The notes under the pieces were generated by a model. It searched no databases. It worked only from the letters and a program-made list of their open reading frames with translations, and was not told where the DNA came from. The position numbers and the translations under genes are program-made. From Lumnitzera littorea (Eukaryota; Streptophyta; Magnoliopsida; Myrtales; Combretaceae): a DNA stretch of 64,000 nucleotides. This document shows, piece after piece, positions 37,301 to 50,502 of this stretch (the stretch's first letter is position 1; each line of letters starts with the position of its first letter). The DNA is taken from positions 6,618,263 to 6,682,262 of the forward strand of contig JAMXBB010000002.1 of the NCBI GenBank assembly GCA_024138015.1, given 5' to 3'.

Positions 37301-39981
37301 GAGCCATAATTCTTCCAAGCATTATGACCATTAAAAGATTATTTTCTTTTTATCATTACATCAACCTAACAACAATTATAAATTGGTCTAACTACCCACT
37401 AGGGAAAATGTTCTAATAAATATTACCCACCACATATAGTACCTATAGTATATAACAACCAGTTATATTTGAACATGTAGCAATATAGGTAATATTTTTT
37501 ATGTATGATGTGTAGCTATTAATTATATTTGGACATATAAAAATATAAGTAGTAATTTTTCGAGGAACTAACCATAACTAGCACTAGGCCTTTGTTTTTT
37601 TATTTTTTACCAACTCACTAAGTATTTGAACATAATTGATAATTACACATTGCATAGTAAACCGTTTCTCAAAATAAAAAATGTCAATCTGAACTAATCA
37701 AAAGACATAATGGTTCAAGAAATGGGTAGGAACTTCCAAGCATGAGTCCTGCATAACTCTGTAGATTTCATGATTGATTTGAATGACTCCAAAGTTATTC
37801 AAACAAGTTGTCCAGTCAAAACTCATTTGTGGTTCCGGTATATATGCGTTCGAATCACTTCTCATAGTCATTGAAATGAATTGATGCATGATATTTGTCT
37901 CTCCCATTTGGTTCAAACTTATTATAATCACTACTCATAGTGGTTCAAATTACTTATGGAATTCTAAAATTACAAGAAATTATATTCTTAATTTAATTGC
38001 CAATATTTTCAGGCTCTCTTTAAGTCCGATTACAGAGTTTTAAATCTATCATTTGATATAAAGACTAGAAACTTTAACTTCCTCCTTTTAGTCTTAAACG
38101 TTTTTTGGTCATTTCATGTCCACGTACTTCCTACCTATATATATTTAACCTTTAGCTAAAGATATGTTAAAATATTAAACCGAAGTATAGATACCCAAAG
38201 TGAAAGGAAAAAAGACGTTGAATACACATGCTTTCCAAAATTAATCCCACGAAAAATAGAAGGATTGAAGCTGTAGTAGAATAAAAAGTTACCATTTTCA
38301 ATGAATTCTTCACCAGCCTTATGTCATCAAAGCTAATGGTCTTGTGCACGAATCTCCTGGGATGGTTGCGATAACCTGGAGCACATTTTATAGGAGTTTT
38401 CGTATCCCTCAGATATACCAAGGTCGCTATGAACATAAGTACATCCACAATAGTGTTCCAAGTTGACATGAATATTGAGAAGATTGTAAGCAAGAACCAC
38501 CATGACCCTAGTCTGGGACTTGAGCATGCTCGTTTCTTCACAGGAAGGCTTGGTAGTTTTTGTGGATCAGAGGATTTTCTAGCACAAGCAAGTACAAGAG
38601 ACATCAAAGATGCACCATCACCCATGGAGTGGTGGATCTTGATAATCCCCACTGCTTCTGCATCTGATGTCTTAACATTTAGGATGTGAATTTCCCAAAG
38701 CGGTTTGGTCATGTCGTAGGGAGTTTCAGCCATAAGTGAAATGTAGTCTTCCACAAAATCATTTGGTGAGTCCATGTTGGGGTCTAAATTGGGCACGATT
38801 ATATGATCGTCTAAGTTAACTTGTGTCCTCACCCAAGTTGCTTTTTCCCCTTTGCTTGCATCGCCAACCTTTTTATCCAATATTAATGACATCAGCACAC
38901 CTTATGAAATATGTCGATCATATAACTCAACAAATAAAAAAAAGAGAAAATATATAAGAATTAGTAAGTAAGAAGGGTCAGTTGCAATAATATGAATTTA
39001 TGAACTCCTTATCTAGAAAAATCAATATACTTTAAATTACACGTCTTTAGACTGTAACTTTGTCTTCCAAATTGCCACTAGAGATTTGGTGATGGTTTGA
39101 GGGCATAAGTTTTCTTTTTTAGTTCATGTAACCATGTCTGCATGTCCTTTTTTTTTTTTTTTTTTTTTAAGTTTATGAGACACGTGATGGATGTTCGGCA
39201 GGATATGGAGGTCCCAGGTGTGTCACACCAAATGACACAAGTTCGTCTATCGTAAAACCCAATATAGAATGGAAATTAAATATGAGCTATATAATTGACC
39301 TTGGTCGAGCAACGGCAAGATCAATTGAAGTCAGAATATTCTTGGAAGATCAGTCGACTCATGAGTTATTTCATCAACCCAATCATACATTCAAGTGAAG
39401 GGTTATTGAAATCTATTATCTATGAACTTAAGTTTGAGCTCAAAATCTTTGCTTACTTTCCTTACTCTTGGTTGATTTTGTCTCAAGAATTATTTAGGGA
39501 GCATAAATAATACTATATTAGATTTTTTCTTTTTTAATTTATAGATAAGAGAGAATACATTGTACTTAAAAGACTTTTTTTTTTTTCCCTTTTTTGGCCG
39601 AAGTACTTACACACTTTAGAATAGTGAATTTTGCAATCCTTTGCCTATATTACTATCATTTGTTATATATTGTATAATAAATTTTTGGGGTCAATTTCCA
39701 TTAATTTCTCCGATTTTATATGTTGTAAGTATAATCCACGGTTGGGATTCGAAACATATATTTAATTATCATTTGAAAAGCCATACCATCTTGCTAGAGA
39801 AACGGGGATGCTTGAGCAAAGTCTCCTTCAAACCTGCTTTTATGATGCTGGGATTTATCCTAGTTTTAGAACCCATCTTCGCTATGACAGAAACGTCGGA
39901 TGCCGGCGAACGGAACAAACGTGCTGTTGGGCTAAGAGGTTCTTCTCCCATCCATGTCTCATCTTCGCGAGCTGATGCCAT
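33168..39981 (-). CDS. WSD1-like wax ester synthase/diacylglycerol acyltransferase, 7 exons
   Basis: Exons (minus strand): 39787-39981, 38293-38868, 35530-35596, 35318-35433, 35002-35211, 33421-33558 and 33168-33311 (stop TAA). The joined frame is 1446 nt, 481 aa, the usual size of plant WSD proteins. In this family the enzyme esterifies fatty alcohols or diacylglycerol with acyl-CoA at the endoplasmic reticulum to make cuticular wax esters. Visible motifs: PLW at 121-123, acyltransferase catalytic HHSMGDG at 144-150, one long hydrophobic segment at about 188-218, NDVLLG at 260-265, SNMVGP at 406-411, and a C-terminal DUF1298-like region (about 320-475). Introns 1-5 are GT-AG. Intron 6 must use a GC donor (CAG|GCTCGT) to keep frame. 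Introns 3, 4 and 6 are 96-109 bp. The start ATG is supported by a family-like N-terminus (EEPLSP ... HPRFSS). Exact substrate preference cannot be read from sequence. Confidence 0.9.
34277..34312. repeat. (TAA)n microsatellite
   Basis: About eleven TAA/AAT repeats lie inside the intron 5 element. Confidence 0.9.
34321..34628. repeat. Identical 106-bp direct repeats flanking an inverted copy and an N
   Basis: Bases 34321-34426 and 34513-34618 are identical over 106 positions by my reading. Between them, after the ambiguous base at 34427, about 70 bp repeat the end of the same unit in reverse complement (GGGATATAATAAATTTTTAT and onward). The arrangement looks like a badly closed assembly gap, not an old duplication, because neighbouring repeats are far more diverged. 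Confidence 0.8.
35860..36510. repeat. Foldback-like repeat in WSD intron 2
   Basis: AAACCATA/GGTTTGGTTTG and AGTTTGGTTTGCAGTTTAG blocks flank an AT-rich centre. The same arrangement occurs in intron 2 of the pseudogene (13835-14500). Confidence 0.45.
36511..38292 (-). other. Remainder of WSD intron 2
   Basis: Non-coding. Holds a T-run (36900-36915), short AT microsatellites and no recognisable exon. It is much longer than introns 3, 4 and 6 mainly because of the repeat at 35860-36510 and AT-rich filler. Confidence 0.7.
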
Positions 39982-40045
39982 ATCTATTATGTTTTGCTGA
40001 TTAAATTCAATAAAGAAAAAAGAGGCACTCTAAGTATAATGTTAA

Positions 40046-40070
40046 TCAAGTGTATATATATATATATACC
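40046..40070 (-). promoter_or_regulatory. Candidate TATA box of the WSD gene
   Basis: Read on the minus strand, GTATATATATATATATACAC lies about 65-90 bp upstream of the WSD start codon (39981). Short A/T-rich sequence without ATG separates it from the ATG. The spacing allows a short 5' leader. An (AT)n run can match TATA by chance, so the call is moderate. Confidence 0.45.
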
Positions 40071-40254
40071 AAAACTAGGAGTGGAAGAGATAAACGAATG
40101 GAAAATTTACCTCAATATTACGAGGCTGTTTGTCTTGTGGCAACAAGCTAGAACTGACGGTATATTTATACAAGTTAGAAAATTCCTTACGTATGCAAGA
40201 GCATTAGATGCTGGAGTACGGATCTAAATGAAACAAATCAGTTCATAAACTATT

Positions 40255-40605
40255 TCACTTTAGTTCGAGTTTTATTCAAATTTGTTTATATGATAAATGA
40301 GTGGAGCTCAAGTTATTTAAGTAGTAAATCGAGTCGGGCTTGAGTTTTAAAATATTAAACTAACTAGGCTTGAACTTAATATAATTTTTCGTATATTTTT
40401 AATTTATTGAAATGTAAGTAAATATGACATTAGTTGAGAAAAAATTTAAAAAATTTGAGCTTAATTAAGTTAATTGAATCGTACTTGAACTTATTATATA
40501 GGTTTTCGAAACGAATTCTAATTTAAAATTTAAAGTCGAGTTTAAATTTTCAAGAACTCGAGCTTGAGCCTAATATTATTTAGTTCGATGCGGTTTGATT
40601 ATATC
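40255..40605. repeat. Upstream 'CTCGAGCTTGA'-type dispersed repeat
   Basis: The block is rich in GAGCTCAAG, CGAGTCGGGCTTGAG and CTCGAGCTTGAGCC phrases and their reverse complements. It starts GTTCGAGTTTTATTC and ends TTTAGTTCGATGCGG. It sits 0.3-0.6 kb upstream of the WSD start codon and has no coding content. The family is not identified. Confidence 0.4.
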
Positions 40606-42370
40606 CAGGAGTTTCACGTTCATTTGTGGTGGGCCAGCCAAGCGTTGATATAATAAATGCCTATATTTAACTTGTCTAACGGGCGGTGAACGATTTAATT
40701 GAATACTTTCTGATCACACATAAAGAGGTTCGCAGGCGGATGAAAGTACAAAGAGTGGCCTTAACTTCTGCAGTTACGAATCGTTAGGGATGCCAGAGAG
40801 TCTTAAGTTTGGGGATCCTTGCTATAGAAAGCAGGTCAAAACCCATAAAGGAATAGACTAATATAGGTTAAACATCATCTTCAACGCAAAACTTTAGAGT
40901 ATTAAGTCACGAATATTTATCATTTATATATCCTTCGCTTAACTTTTAAGTTTCTCATATGGAATTTCTTCTTTTCCTTTGTTTTTTTTTTTTTTACACT
41001 ACTTATTGTTGTATCCTAATGAAGAACATGTTGCTTTTAGTACTTATGAATCGTCTAAAAATGATTGGGAATTGAATCAAGAACTGTAATACAACAAAAA
41101 TTATGAATTTATTCTCAATATATATATATATTTGTTTTGTTTGACCAGTTGAGATGATATAAAGTGGATATACAAGGAAAACGTTAATAGTGTCCTAGGG
41201 GTACCTAGCTATGCTAGAAATCTGATAAAATGTGCAAATTTTTTAATACAATGAAATTTTGGCACTCGTAAGACAAGTGTTAGAATGATAGAGAATCACT
41301 AGTACAATTATGCTAGATAACAGGGGGAAGGGGTGAAAGAAAGATGGTGGCTGTGATTTTCAAAGCCTAGAGAGACGGAGGTGGAGCTGAAGATTACATG
41401 AATTGGGCCTCGGTGGGCTTGTTAACAGATGTTTCAAGTTTGAGTAATAGGATCGTCCTTTCTTTGTTTTCTTTAACAAGATAAATAAAAAATGCTAGTA
41501 GGATGAGTGATTGGGTAGCTTCAACATTTGTATATCGGTTGTGTATCTCTTCATTCGCCCTTCTCAAACTTATTTGTATAGAATTTCTTTCCGCTGGTTT
41601 AGTTCTTTCTAATTGTAATAGCTTCCATACTAGTTAAATCAGTTTCAATGAGATTTACATTTTGGGAAAAAAAAAAAATTATCTATACATGAATTCTGTA
41701 ATCTATATGATTCATGTGTGTAAAGAAAATGATCTAACTTATTAGTCTGCGAATGGAGTATATGAAATTTCCCCATCTTCAAATAATATTCCTATTTAGG
41801 TTTCCACCAATCAAGTATTGGGACATCTTGATAAAGAAGTACATGGTTGTACATGTGTCAGATATTTTTCACATATACAATATATAATTGGATGAAGCAT
41901 GTATAGAAAAATTATCCTAGGGCACATGAATATTGTCCGAATTGAGCAACTTGATTATTATTTCGTTTTCGTCTATTTTCAATCATCAATTCCTTTGAGT
42001 AATCCCAATGTGAAGCAGATAGCAGCTTAGAAAGAGCTAATAATTACGATAGGGTTGTTTCTCTTTGCTTGTCATTAATTTGGGTTATCCCATAATAAAT
42101 TAGTAACTAGACTCTTTGCTGGCCAAAAAAAAAAAAAAAACTAGACTCTCTATTTCCTTTGTTGTATCACATGAAGCTTCAAATCTTCACGATAAAAGAC
42201 AAAGTTAGATAGTAAAGGAAGTAAAGGGAAAATATTTACTTTATTGCTTGGATCACATAAGAATAGAAAGGATAGTGAATATATATAAAAGTTTTTCAAC
42301 AAGATAATCAGTAATAAGTCATTTTATTATTTATCTTTAAAATTTGTGAAGGGTTTGATAAATGCTAAAT

Positions 42371-42403
<33 letters not shown>

Positions 42404-43479
42404 TTAATGTTATTAAATTTGCGATTCTATTTACAAAATCTATAAAATCAAAACATAAAATTGAAACGTAAAAATATAAGTTTCTACAACTTATATAAAA
42501 TAATTTTAAAAAATTACTAATATATTTATAATAGTTATTTAAAACTTGAAGTATATTATGAAAGTAAAAAAAATAAATAAATAAAGAAATTAAGTTTTTG
42601 TTTCCATAAAAATTCTTCATATATGATTTAACATGAATGGAAGAATGACAAATAGAATTGAAATTAAATTTTTATCTCCTTTTTTTTTTTAAAAGCTGTA
42701 AATTATAAAGAACAAAATATTTTAACTTATTTTAAGTTATTAGTAGCATAAAATAAAGTATATAGCTCTTTTTTATAAACTTTGTTATTTAAGCTAAAAC
42801 TTAGATAAAAATTATAAACATAAAATAAAAGATTGAGAGAGAAAGAAAGAGGTAAAAAATTAAAATAAGATAAGATAAATGTTGTGATATCTTAATAGTT
42901 GATGGCTTATAAAAGATTAGTTGCATTGTTTTTTTTTTTTAATTTTTTTATCCATTTAACTCGGATATGTATAATCGATAAACTCGATAAAAAAACGTAA
43001 GCTTCTATCGAGTTTATATATAAACTCGATTAAAAATGTAAGTTTTTATATAAAAAAAAAAAGATTTTATACTCGAGTTAACTTGAAAAAACTACCTAAA
43101 ATTGTAAACTTGTAGCATTGTATAAATAAAATCGCGATTTTAACAACTATATATATATTAGTGTGTTTTTATTTGTGTATTTGATACTTTTATAAGTATT
43201 TTGTGAATATTTGGTGCTAAAGTAGATAATGTTTTGATAAGGCATTTATGAAATATATAAGATGGAAAGGAAAAGATTGACTCAAATTTTACTTAATTTG
43301 GATTTAAAGAGTTATAACTTTTTGAAAGTTGATACAGTCAATTTACAAGATCATATTGAAAACTGTCATCGTTTAAAATAGATGACTCGTTAACATGGCT
43401 ATGTTGAGACTATGTTGAAAAATAAAAGGAAAAAAAAAAAAGTTAAAAAGTTATATATCAATTGACATGATTTACCGAG
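40606..43479. other. Intergenic sequence, no gene seen
   Basis: AT-rich DNA with a (CA)n(TA)n microsatellite at about 42371-42403 and repeated CTCGAT/ATCGAG phrases at 42960-43080. No exon-like stretch was recognised. Confidence 0.6.
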
Positions 43480-45250
43480 CCTGAAATTTAGCCATAATTT
43501 CCATCTTGATAGCCAAAGTCACGGTCCAGCCCATGTGAAGATCCATGGAACTCCACGTGACGTCAAGCTAATTAAAAATCATTTCAGGCCGTGAATTGTT
43601 TCTGCTTGAGATGAAGCCCAATCGTTGACGCCATGTATTCGATGATGCGAAGCGGTGCCATGTAATCTCATGTAACAAAGCCCATGACGTCAGTTGTTAA
43701 TTGGAATTCACCGCCGTGAATCGTTGAATATAGATTCTTTTCATTTTTTTTCCTTCAATTTTTTCTCAATTTATAAATCAATAACAGAGATTATTTTAAT
43801 TTTTTAAATATTATATAATATCATTATATTTCTTATAATGTTAATATGTATCAACATCTTAAGAGAATAAATTAAGAAAAGTAAATAAAGAAGATTTATT
43901 TCCAAAAATTTTTATAATTATCAAAATTCAAGTCCACAGCCGCACAAGTCAACATCCAACTAATTAAAATTATCACAAAACTTTTATGGTTTTGATATTT
44001 ATTTTAATGGGATTGGTCTAACATTTCATCTTATTATTCATTTATATTTTTTTAAATATAAACCGTTAAATTTAAAATTAATTCAATGATTTAAATTTTA
44101 AAAGTATATAAATTAAAAGTGCACGTAAGAGTTAAATCAATCCTGTAAAATATAAGACTACTGTAAAAAAATCCATCAACGTGAATGTTTGCAATTGCAA
44201 GTCCAAGATTTGTCTCCACGTCATGGCTAATGCACGTCGCAGGATGCATTGAAGCTACATGCCGTGTATTCACCATGCATAATAGAAAATAATTATATGC
44301 TGTGCTTTCCAAATATTTCAGTGTGTCTTATATTTGGGAGGCAATTGAAGATTTATTTTAAAAAGACAAGATATATTTTAAGATTCTATATCATAAAAAT
44401 AGAAAAAGGTCTTGTAAACACTTATGGATTCATTCATTTATTTATAGGTTAAGGTTTTAGAGATTCATTTTTTTTCTTCTTTGCTTTCTTTATATTCTTT
44501 ATTTTCTCAACGTTTTAAATCAGTTTTTTTTTAAGTATTTAATTATTGTGAATCCTAATTTTCTATATAATTAATTAGTTTTCTTTTATTTTCAATCTAT
44601 GATTTATGATTAATTGCAATTTAATTACGTGTTCTTTTATTACTTTGAATTAATATTACTAGTGTATTGACTCAATATTTGATTTCACATATAGAGATTA
44701 AGAAATCCTAATGTGAATAAATTTAATGTAATTAGAAGAAATTAACGTAGACCTAGATATAGATTGCATAATTTCTCTATATTAGGCAAAACTTAATAAA
44801 GGAATTCATAGATCATTAATGCAATCATAGTTTTTTTTTTTAATTAGAAAGAGATTTCAGTTAAATATTCTAAGATTAGGTACTAATAATTGAAATGAGA
44901 GATATTAGTATAATTTAGAAATTGTCACAATCCATTTAATTGAAATGAGACTGATATGCGCTTGATTGTTTTGGGTAATCAATGATTGAATGCTAAATTC
45001 GTGCATTCTTAATATCTTTAATTTTTATTTATTTTGCATATTATTTTAATAAATTTTATTTTATATTTAATTTTATTGAATTTATTTCTCGACTAAAATT
45101 GTGAAGTTAGATATTAGGAAAAAGTAACGTACTAGTATTGCATATAGTCTTTGAAGTGCATAAACTTAAATTTACTATACTATAAAACTGATAAGTATAC
45201 TTGCCTACATCAAGGCTAAAAGTGTAATTATGTATATTATCATCTCTAAT
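43480..45250 (+). mobile_element. Probable LTR and leader remnant of an Athila-like or TRIM-like element
   Basis: Two GC-richer blocks (43490-43730 and 43930-44280) with CACGTGACGTCA and CCACGTCATGG motifs look like LTR promoter or leader DNA. At 44500-45240 follows a leader-like stretch with GGTAATCAATGA, TCTCGACTAAAATT and, near 45190, GATAAGTATACTTGCC, phrases I associate with the 5' leader of Athila-type plant elements. No coding domain is present. The class is an inference from memory of such leaders. Confidence 0.35.
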
Positions 45251-45578
45251 CCTTGCTAAGTTGGAGAAAATAAAAAATAGAGGGTCAAAAAATTTGCTTA
45301 CCTTTAAAATCCCTCACCTCTTACTTTTTTTTTCCTATCCAAATAAAGAAAACATCTTGAAATTGTCTTTCTCTCCTAATTTCTTTCTCCATTCCAAATA
45401 TAGGCAAAGGTTTATCAAATTTTGATCTTCTAAAATTATTTTCTCTAGTTTTTTTTTTTTAATTCATCCTGCTATGTCATAATATTACCACGTATAATCA
45501 ATAGTTTCAATTACAAGAAAGAAGATAACATTATAATATTATCATAAGATATTTTGAAAATTTAGACAATATCAACTA

Positions 45579-48450
45579 TGTTATGCTCCAGAGTCACAGA
45601 GTCGTAACAGTCTCGTCGTGGAAACCATTCTATGATAGTAATTAGTTTTACAGTACCTATCATAGATATGATTTACACAAAGCGTCGACGACTTTTCGTT
45701 TTGAAGTAAACAGTTCAATTAAGAGTTTAGCTAAAGTTATAGTAATTATCAAGAATTTTATATCAACATACATAATTATATGTATATTCCACAGAACTTC
45801 CTAAGAAACTCTACATTAATATAACAGTTCACTAATTTACATGACGACTATCGGTCTTTCATTCCTAAGCTATAAAGGACACTTTAGCTATACATTCACT
45901 ATTAAGCGAATTGATCTTCACACCCCAAGCTTAAAAAGAACTAACTTCTAGATAGTTATAGGGCGGCATAATACTCGAAGTATTTAGAAATTAGAACCTG
46001 CAAAAGGATCTATACGGGTATGAGCAACTATAACTCAGTAAGTTGAATTGGAGACTCATGAATGTATACAAACACAAATAAGATTATCAAGCAATTATTT
46101 TTATACAATACAACAAGCAAGTGTCATCACATAACGTAATCTGATCCGTTGCGAAATGAAAGAAATTTCATCCACTCTAATCCAAGTTGAGGAGTTTTCA
46201 TATTATGCAACAGCTTACAACCAAACTCAGGTTTATACAATGGATACATTGCTCCTCTTAAAACTATCCTTCGAACCAATATCTTCATCCTCATTGCGAC
46301 TTCCTCTCCTATCACTTAATTCGGCTAAGGATGAGGAAAAGACCAATTGCTATCCAGCGCTATCTTTATCAAAGGTGTCAATGTTTGGTTGGAGAATCTT
46401 AATGATCCCCTAAAGAGCTGTAATGCATGACAATATAGGTCATTAGAGTTGAATAAGATTAAATTCCATTTAAGATGTTCAAATAATTTCACACCAATCC
46501 AATATTAACACAAAATCAATCACATTATAAATTTCAACACGAATTTAAATACTTAAACACATGCATAAACTACTTACAATCACAATCCAACTTACTTGGA
46601 ATTCCCAGTCACTCAATCACTTAATTGCAAGTCGGTTTGTATCCGGATATACTATAATATAAATACGTCTTTTTAGTACTTATACTTTGATGATTCATAT
46701 TCTAAGTTATAATTTAACTCATTTTTTCATATATACCTATTATTTACTAATGATTCATTTTATCTTATTTTAGGATTCGGTTTCTAAATTAGATTCCAGT
46801 CTTGATTCTACATTGTCTCTAACTACGGGAAATCCTAAATATGCTCAAATCCTAATGTGAAATTAATTACATTAAGCTTAAGTATTCTAATATCATATTA
46901 GGTCTTAATTTAGTATTTTAAACTGTTCGGTACACTCTAATCCTAATTAGGGTACTGATTTATTCCCGATGTGAGAAAATCTTACTTTTTTATACAATTA
47001 CTTAAAATTAAATTTTGTTTCAGATTTATTATATACTGATTTTTATTATTATATTATCTAAATAAACCTAATTTTTCATATTTATTAAATTTTCAATTCC
47101 ACATATTCCTGATTTCCAACAATTATTATATAATTCCTATATTAACTACACTTAACACTCTAAAGGTTAGGATTAGTTTTTCACATCAGAGATTAATATC
47201 CCTAAACATCTAATTACTATCTAAATCAGTAATTAATCACTTAATAACCTATTTAAACCAAAATTACCCAATTTTTCCATCATTTTAGGGCTAAAAATTT
47301 ACTTAAAAAATTCAAAAATTAAATTAAAAAAAAAAAAGGCTTCATAGCACTATTCTATATTACTTAAGTATTCTATAGAAAAAATTTGAGCTTCAAACTA
47401 CACTCCTAAGCCTATTTATTTCTAATTCTAATTATATTCAATTTTGCTTAATTTCTTAAGAAACCTATGTTTTCATATGTAATTAAACTTAATTACTATT
47501 TTTCCCTAAATCTACATATAATAAAACTTCAAAATAATAAATTTCATAATTTTCTAGGTAAAATAAATAATTTTAAGAAATTATATAAAATTGGGGTAGA
47601 TGTGAGATTCACTCGATTCGATAGCTTTTGGGCTTCCAACATCAGTCTAGGTGTGTCGACCGGTCCAAGCAATGGGTTTAGAGCTCAGTTTCAGGTGGTG
47701 GCTCGATTCCAGGTGGTGTTGGTGTGTGGGTTTGATTCATTAGCCCCTATTGTAGAGATTTCCTCAATAATTTCCTAAACCCTAATTTTCCTCTTCAAAT
47801 TTCGATGCTCTCAATTTTTTCTGACTTCTAACTATCCAAATGAGTTCTGTAATTTTTCTTCCTATTTATAGAGTTTTGTAGTAATTATTATGCATTTAAT
47901 TGGATAAAACATTGTCTAAATCTCTTAAATTTTGCCTTTTGTATTGCTTGTTTTTTATTGGTTAATTTTTCTTCTTCACTTCTTGTCTTGGCACGACCAA
48001 ATCCAAGTCATTCCCTATTCCTCTTTTTTTTTCCTGATTTTTTCTTAATTAATTAATAATTTTCTTCAATTATTTAATAAGTTTCCAACTAATTTAAGTA
48101 ATTTCGCGTATTTTTATCTATATGTAAATATATGTGGGGTATATGTGAATATTCCTAATTATTATTTAGGTCATTCTATGATTTTTAGTATACATATAAT
48201 CTATTTCTAGTAATTTATTAGTTATTATATTACACTTTTCGCTTGTTTGATAATTATTAAGTATTATACTTAAAATTTAAAAATTTTATAGTCCCTTATT
48301 TTATTATTTATTTTCTTAAATTCAAGTTTACAGGGCTATTTTTATTTATAGTTTATAATTTAGGTTTGATTGGATCCTTTAATCGATTATCTTAAACTTT
48401 GTGTACTAAGTTCAATCTTAAAGTCATTTGGCTTAACTTTAGGGCTTACA
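45579..48450 (-). mobile_element. Solo LTR of the gypsy (Tekay/Del-like) family, 2872 bp
   Basis: Read on the minus strand it runs from TGTAAGCCCTAAAG (48450) to GGAGCATAACA (45579), so it has TG...CA termini. It is flanked by an exact 5-bp direct repeat, AACTA (45574-45578 and 48451-48455). It aligns with the 3056-bp LTR at 21665-24720, including the TATA box, the GC-richer leader (47600-47780) and the 3' terminal block. The matching target duplication and absence of internal sequence are the hallmark of a solo LTR left by LTR-LTR recombination. Confidence 0.92.
47862..47873 (-). promoter_or_regulatory. TATA box of the solo LTR
   Basis: The minus-strand CTCTATAAATAG is conserved with the family member at 22231-22242. 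If active, it could start transcription toward lower coordinates. Confidence 0.6.
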
Positions 48451-48528
48451 AACTATTGATTTATGAATTTAAGAAAATTCAATTGGTAAAAGAAATCTAG
48501 AAAAATTTAGAGAAACTAATCCATATAC

Positions 48529-50491
48529 TGTTGTCGAGCCTGGTTATTTTTATAAATTAGTTACCGATCAATATTAAGTTATACCTATTTAATATTAATT
48601 CTCGACTAAGGTTTAAAGAAAATCAGTTTTTTAACTTTGAAAATATTTTTGGAGTCACCACTTGACTAAAATCGAGAAAAAGTGTTAAATTATAACTAAA
48701 AGTTATAACCAATTGAGTAAATTGGTTATAACTTAGTTACTGGTCTTTTGATAAAACCAATTTTTAAAACAGTTTAAAAAACTAGAAAAACGGGTCTAGG
48801 GGTTAGAATTTTTAAACTCTTTACATGTATCATTGAATTTTCAATTTTAAACCTAATCCCTTTAAATCACCTTTCAATAATTATTCTAGAAAAACGAAAT
48901 TTTAATCATTGATTAACAAATTTAAATAATTTAAACTAAAGTGGAAAAATGGTTTATCTTCGTTTTTTACTCTTGCCCCATTGGTGCCTATGTACTCACT
49001 ATTCGAAATCAGACGTATGTAATTCCTTCTCGAAAAAAGCTTTAGGTGGGTGAGTTAATTTTAACTTCTAAGAAAATAGTTGGATTTACTTCTTAAATTG
49101 ATTCAAGTTTACTTGAGAAAAAACTTTAAAGGGTCTTAAATTGTTTTTTTTTTTATTGAAAAATTCTAAAAGAATCCTAATTTCTGAAAAAGGGTTAGTT
49201 CACGTTTACTTATTTGGGAAATTGATTTTTTCTAAGTGGAAAAATCCTTTTTACTATTTGATATGTTTAAAAAAAACATTTTATTTGTTCATTATTATTA
49301 TTTTTTCCTTTTTCTTTTCGTTATTTAAGCTTTAATAAAAGAAAAACAAAACTAAGTTATTGTACCTTTTTTTTCTTTTCTTTTTTTTTTTTTTTTTTTT
49401 TGCTTTACATGTACATTTACAATGAAATAATAAATAAATAAATAAATAAAAAGTACATGAAAGGAATAAAAGCAATTAAACCAACTAGTAAAAGATGATC
49501 GAACTAGAGGAGGCAGTACAGGGTTGGGTCGATGTAGGATCTAGGTCAAGTTGGTCACGAACCTTGGATTTGATTTGGTTCGTTGGCTCTAAGCTCTCCT
49601 TTAACAGTAGTAATGTAGGGTGGATTCAAGGCGATTCAAATGATAAAACGAAGGGATGAAAGGGTTTTTGTATGTTTTTTTATTAGGGTTGGGGGGTATA
49701 AGGAAAGTGTTGTAGTTGTTGATGATCGTTTGGTGGCATTTTAGATATGGGTTGACGATGGTGGTAGCACTTGAAGCATACGGCAACTCATAGAGCTTAA
49801 CTGGAAGTTGAGTATTGAGTTATTAACCACCACGAAGTCGATCGTAGTGGGATTTTGAGCGAAGGTGGTTGGATCGGTGGTTTCAAAGGGTGGTATTTTA
49901 GCCTTAGTGGTGGTGCTAGGGTTTAGTGGTTGAAGTTCTAACAATTATGGCAACAAACAAGCGTGACTAGGTTTGACTTTTAGGAGTTTGGGGACTTGAG
50001 CCGTGATGTTAGTTTTGTTCAAAAGCCACCACGATCGAATTCTAAGTTATAGAGAGAAAGCTGCGTAAAGAGAGAGAACGTGATCGAGAATGATAGAGAG
50101 GGTGTCCGTGAGTGATTCTTGATTGTCAAATGAAGTCCTAGAGTCCCTTTTTATACTGCTCAATGCTCGGACATGCTTGGAAAGTTAGGAATTCGAACAT
50201 GAATCAAGCTTGCATTTACATTTTTTTCCATTTTTCAATTCAATTTTGACTGTATTAAAGTAAGAATTTAGAAGATTATAGTTGCTGGATTCATATTATC
50301 CTAAGTCTATTTTGCAATTTCACCATTAATTTGGTGAAACTGCAAAATTAAAGGAACAAAAATCTAGCCTAAACACAGTTGCCTTTGCATGGGAAAGTGA
50401 GAGAATATGGGAGAAAAAAGACAAAAAGGGAAAGAAAGAGGTGCTGATGTGGCACCACGTCAACTGTACCATCTAGTTGTTGTGTGCTACA
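48529..50491 (-). mobile_element. 3' LTR of a Tat-like gypsy element
   Basis: In minus-strand sense it starts near TGTAGCACACAAC (50491) and ends CCAGGCTCGACAACA (48529). It has a TATA box (TATAAAAAGGGA at 50145-50156) followed by a leader. It also has a block whose plus-strand reading is GCCTATGTACTCACTATTCG then AAATCAGACGTATGTAATTC, a conserved landmark of this LTR group. The same block is recognisable at 58545-58590 (minus) and at 61725-61790 (plus). It lies directly downstream of the integrase remnant on the same strand. The 5' boundary is less certain than the 3' one. Confidence 0.7.
50145..50156 (-). promoter_or_regulatory. TATA box of the Tat-like LTR
   Basis: TATAAAAAGGGA on the minus strand lies 5' of a C/T-rich leader (CACCCTCTCTATCATTCTCG), as expected for the U3/R boundary. 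Confidence 0.6.
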
Positions 50492-50502
50492 TATCGCACT
50501 GT

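Noticed and set aside
38429..38689. Plus-strand 86-codon open frame
   Set aside because: It is the antisense shadow of WSD exon 2.
39793..39794. A GC donor for WSD intron 1, joined to an acceptor at 38901-38902
   Set aside because: It keeps frame but adds about eight residues to a region that is already long for the family. The GT donor at 39785-39786 with acceptor AG at 38869-38870 also keeps frame, is canonical, and gives 481 aa with HHSMGDG at 144-150. The second model is preferred; transcript data would settle it.
39641..40000. Plus-strand 119-codon open frame
   Set aside because: It runs antisense through WSD exon 1 and has no domain; the minus strand carries the family motifs.
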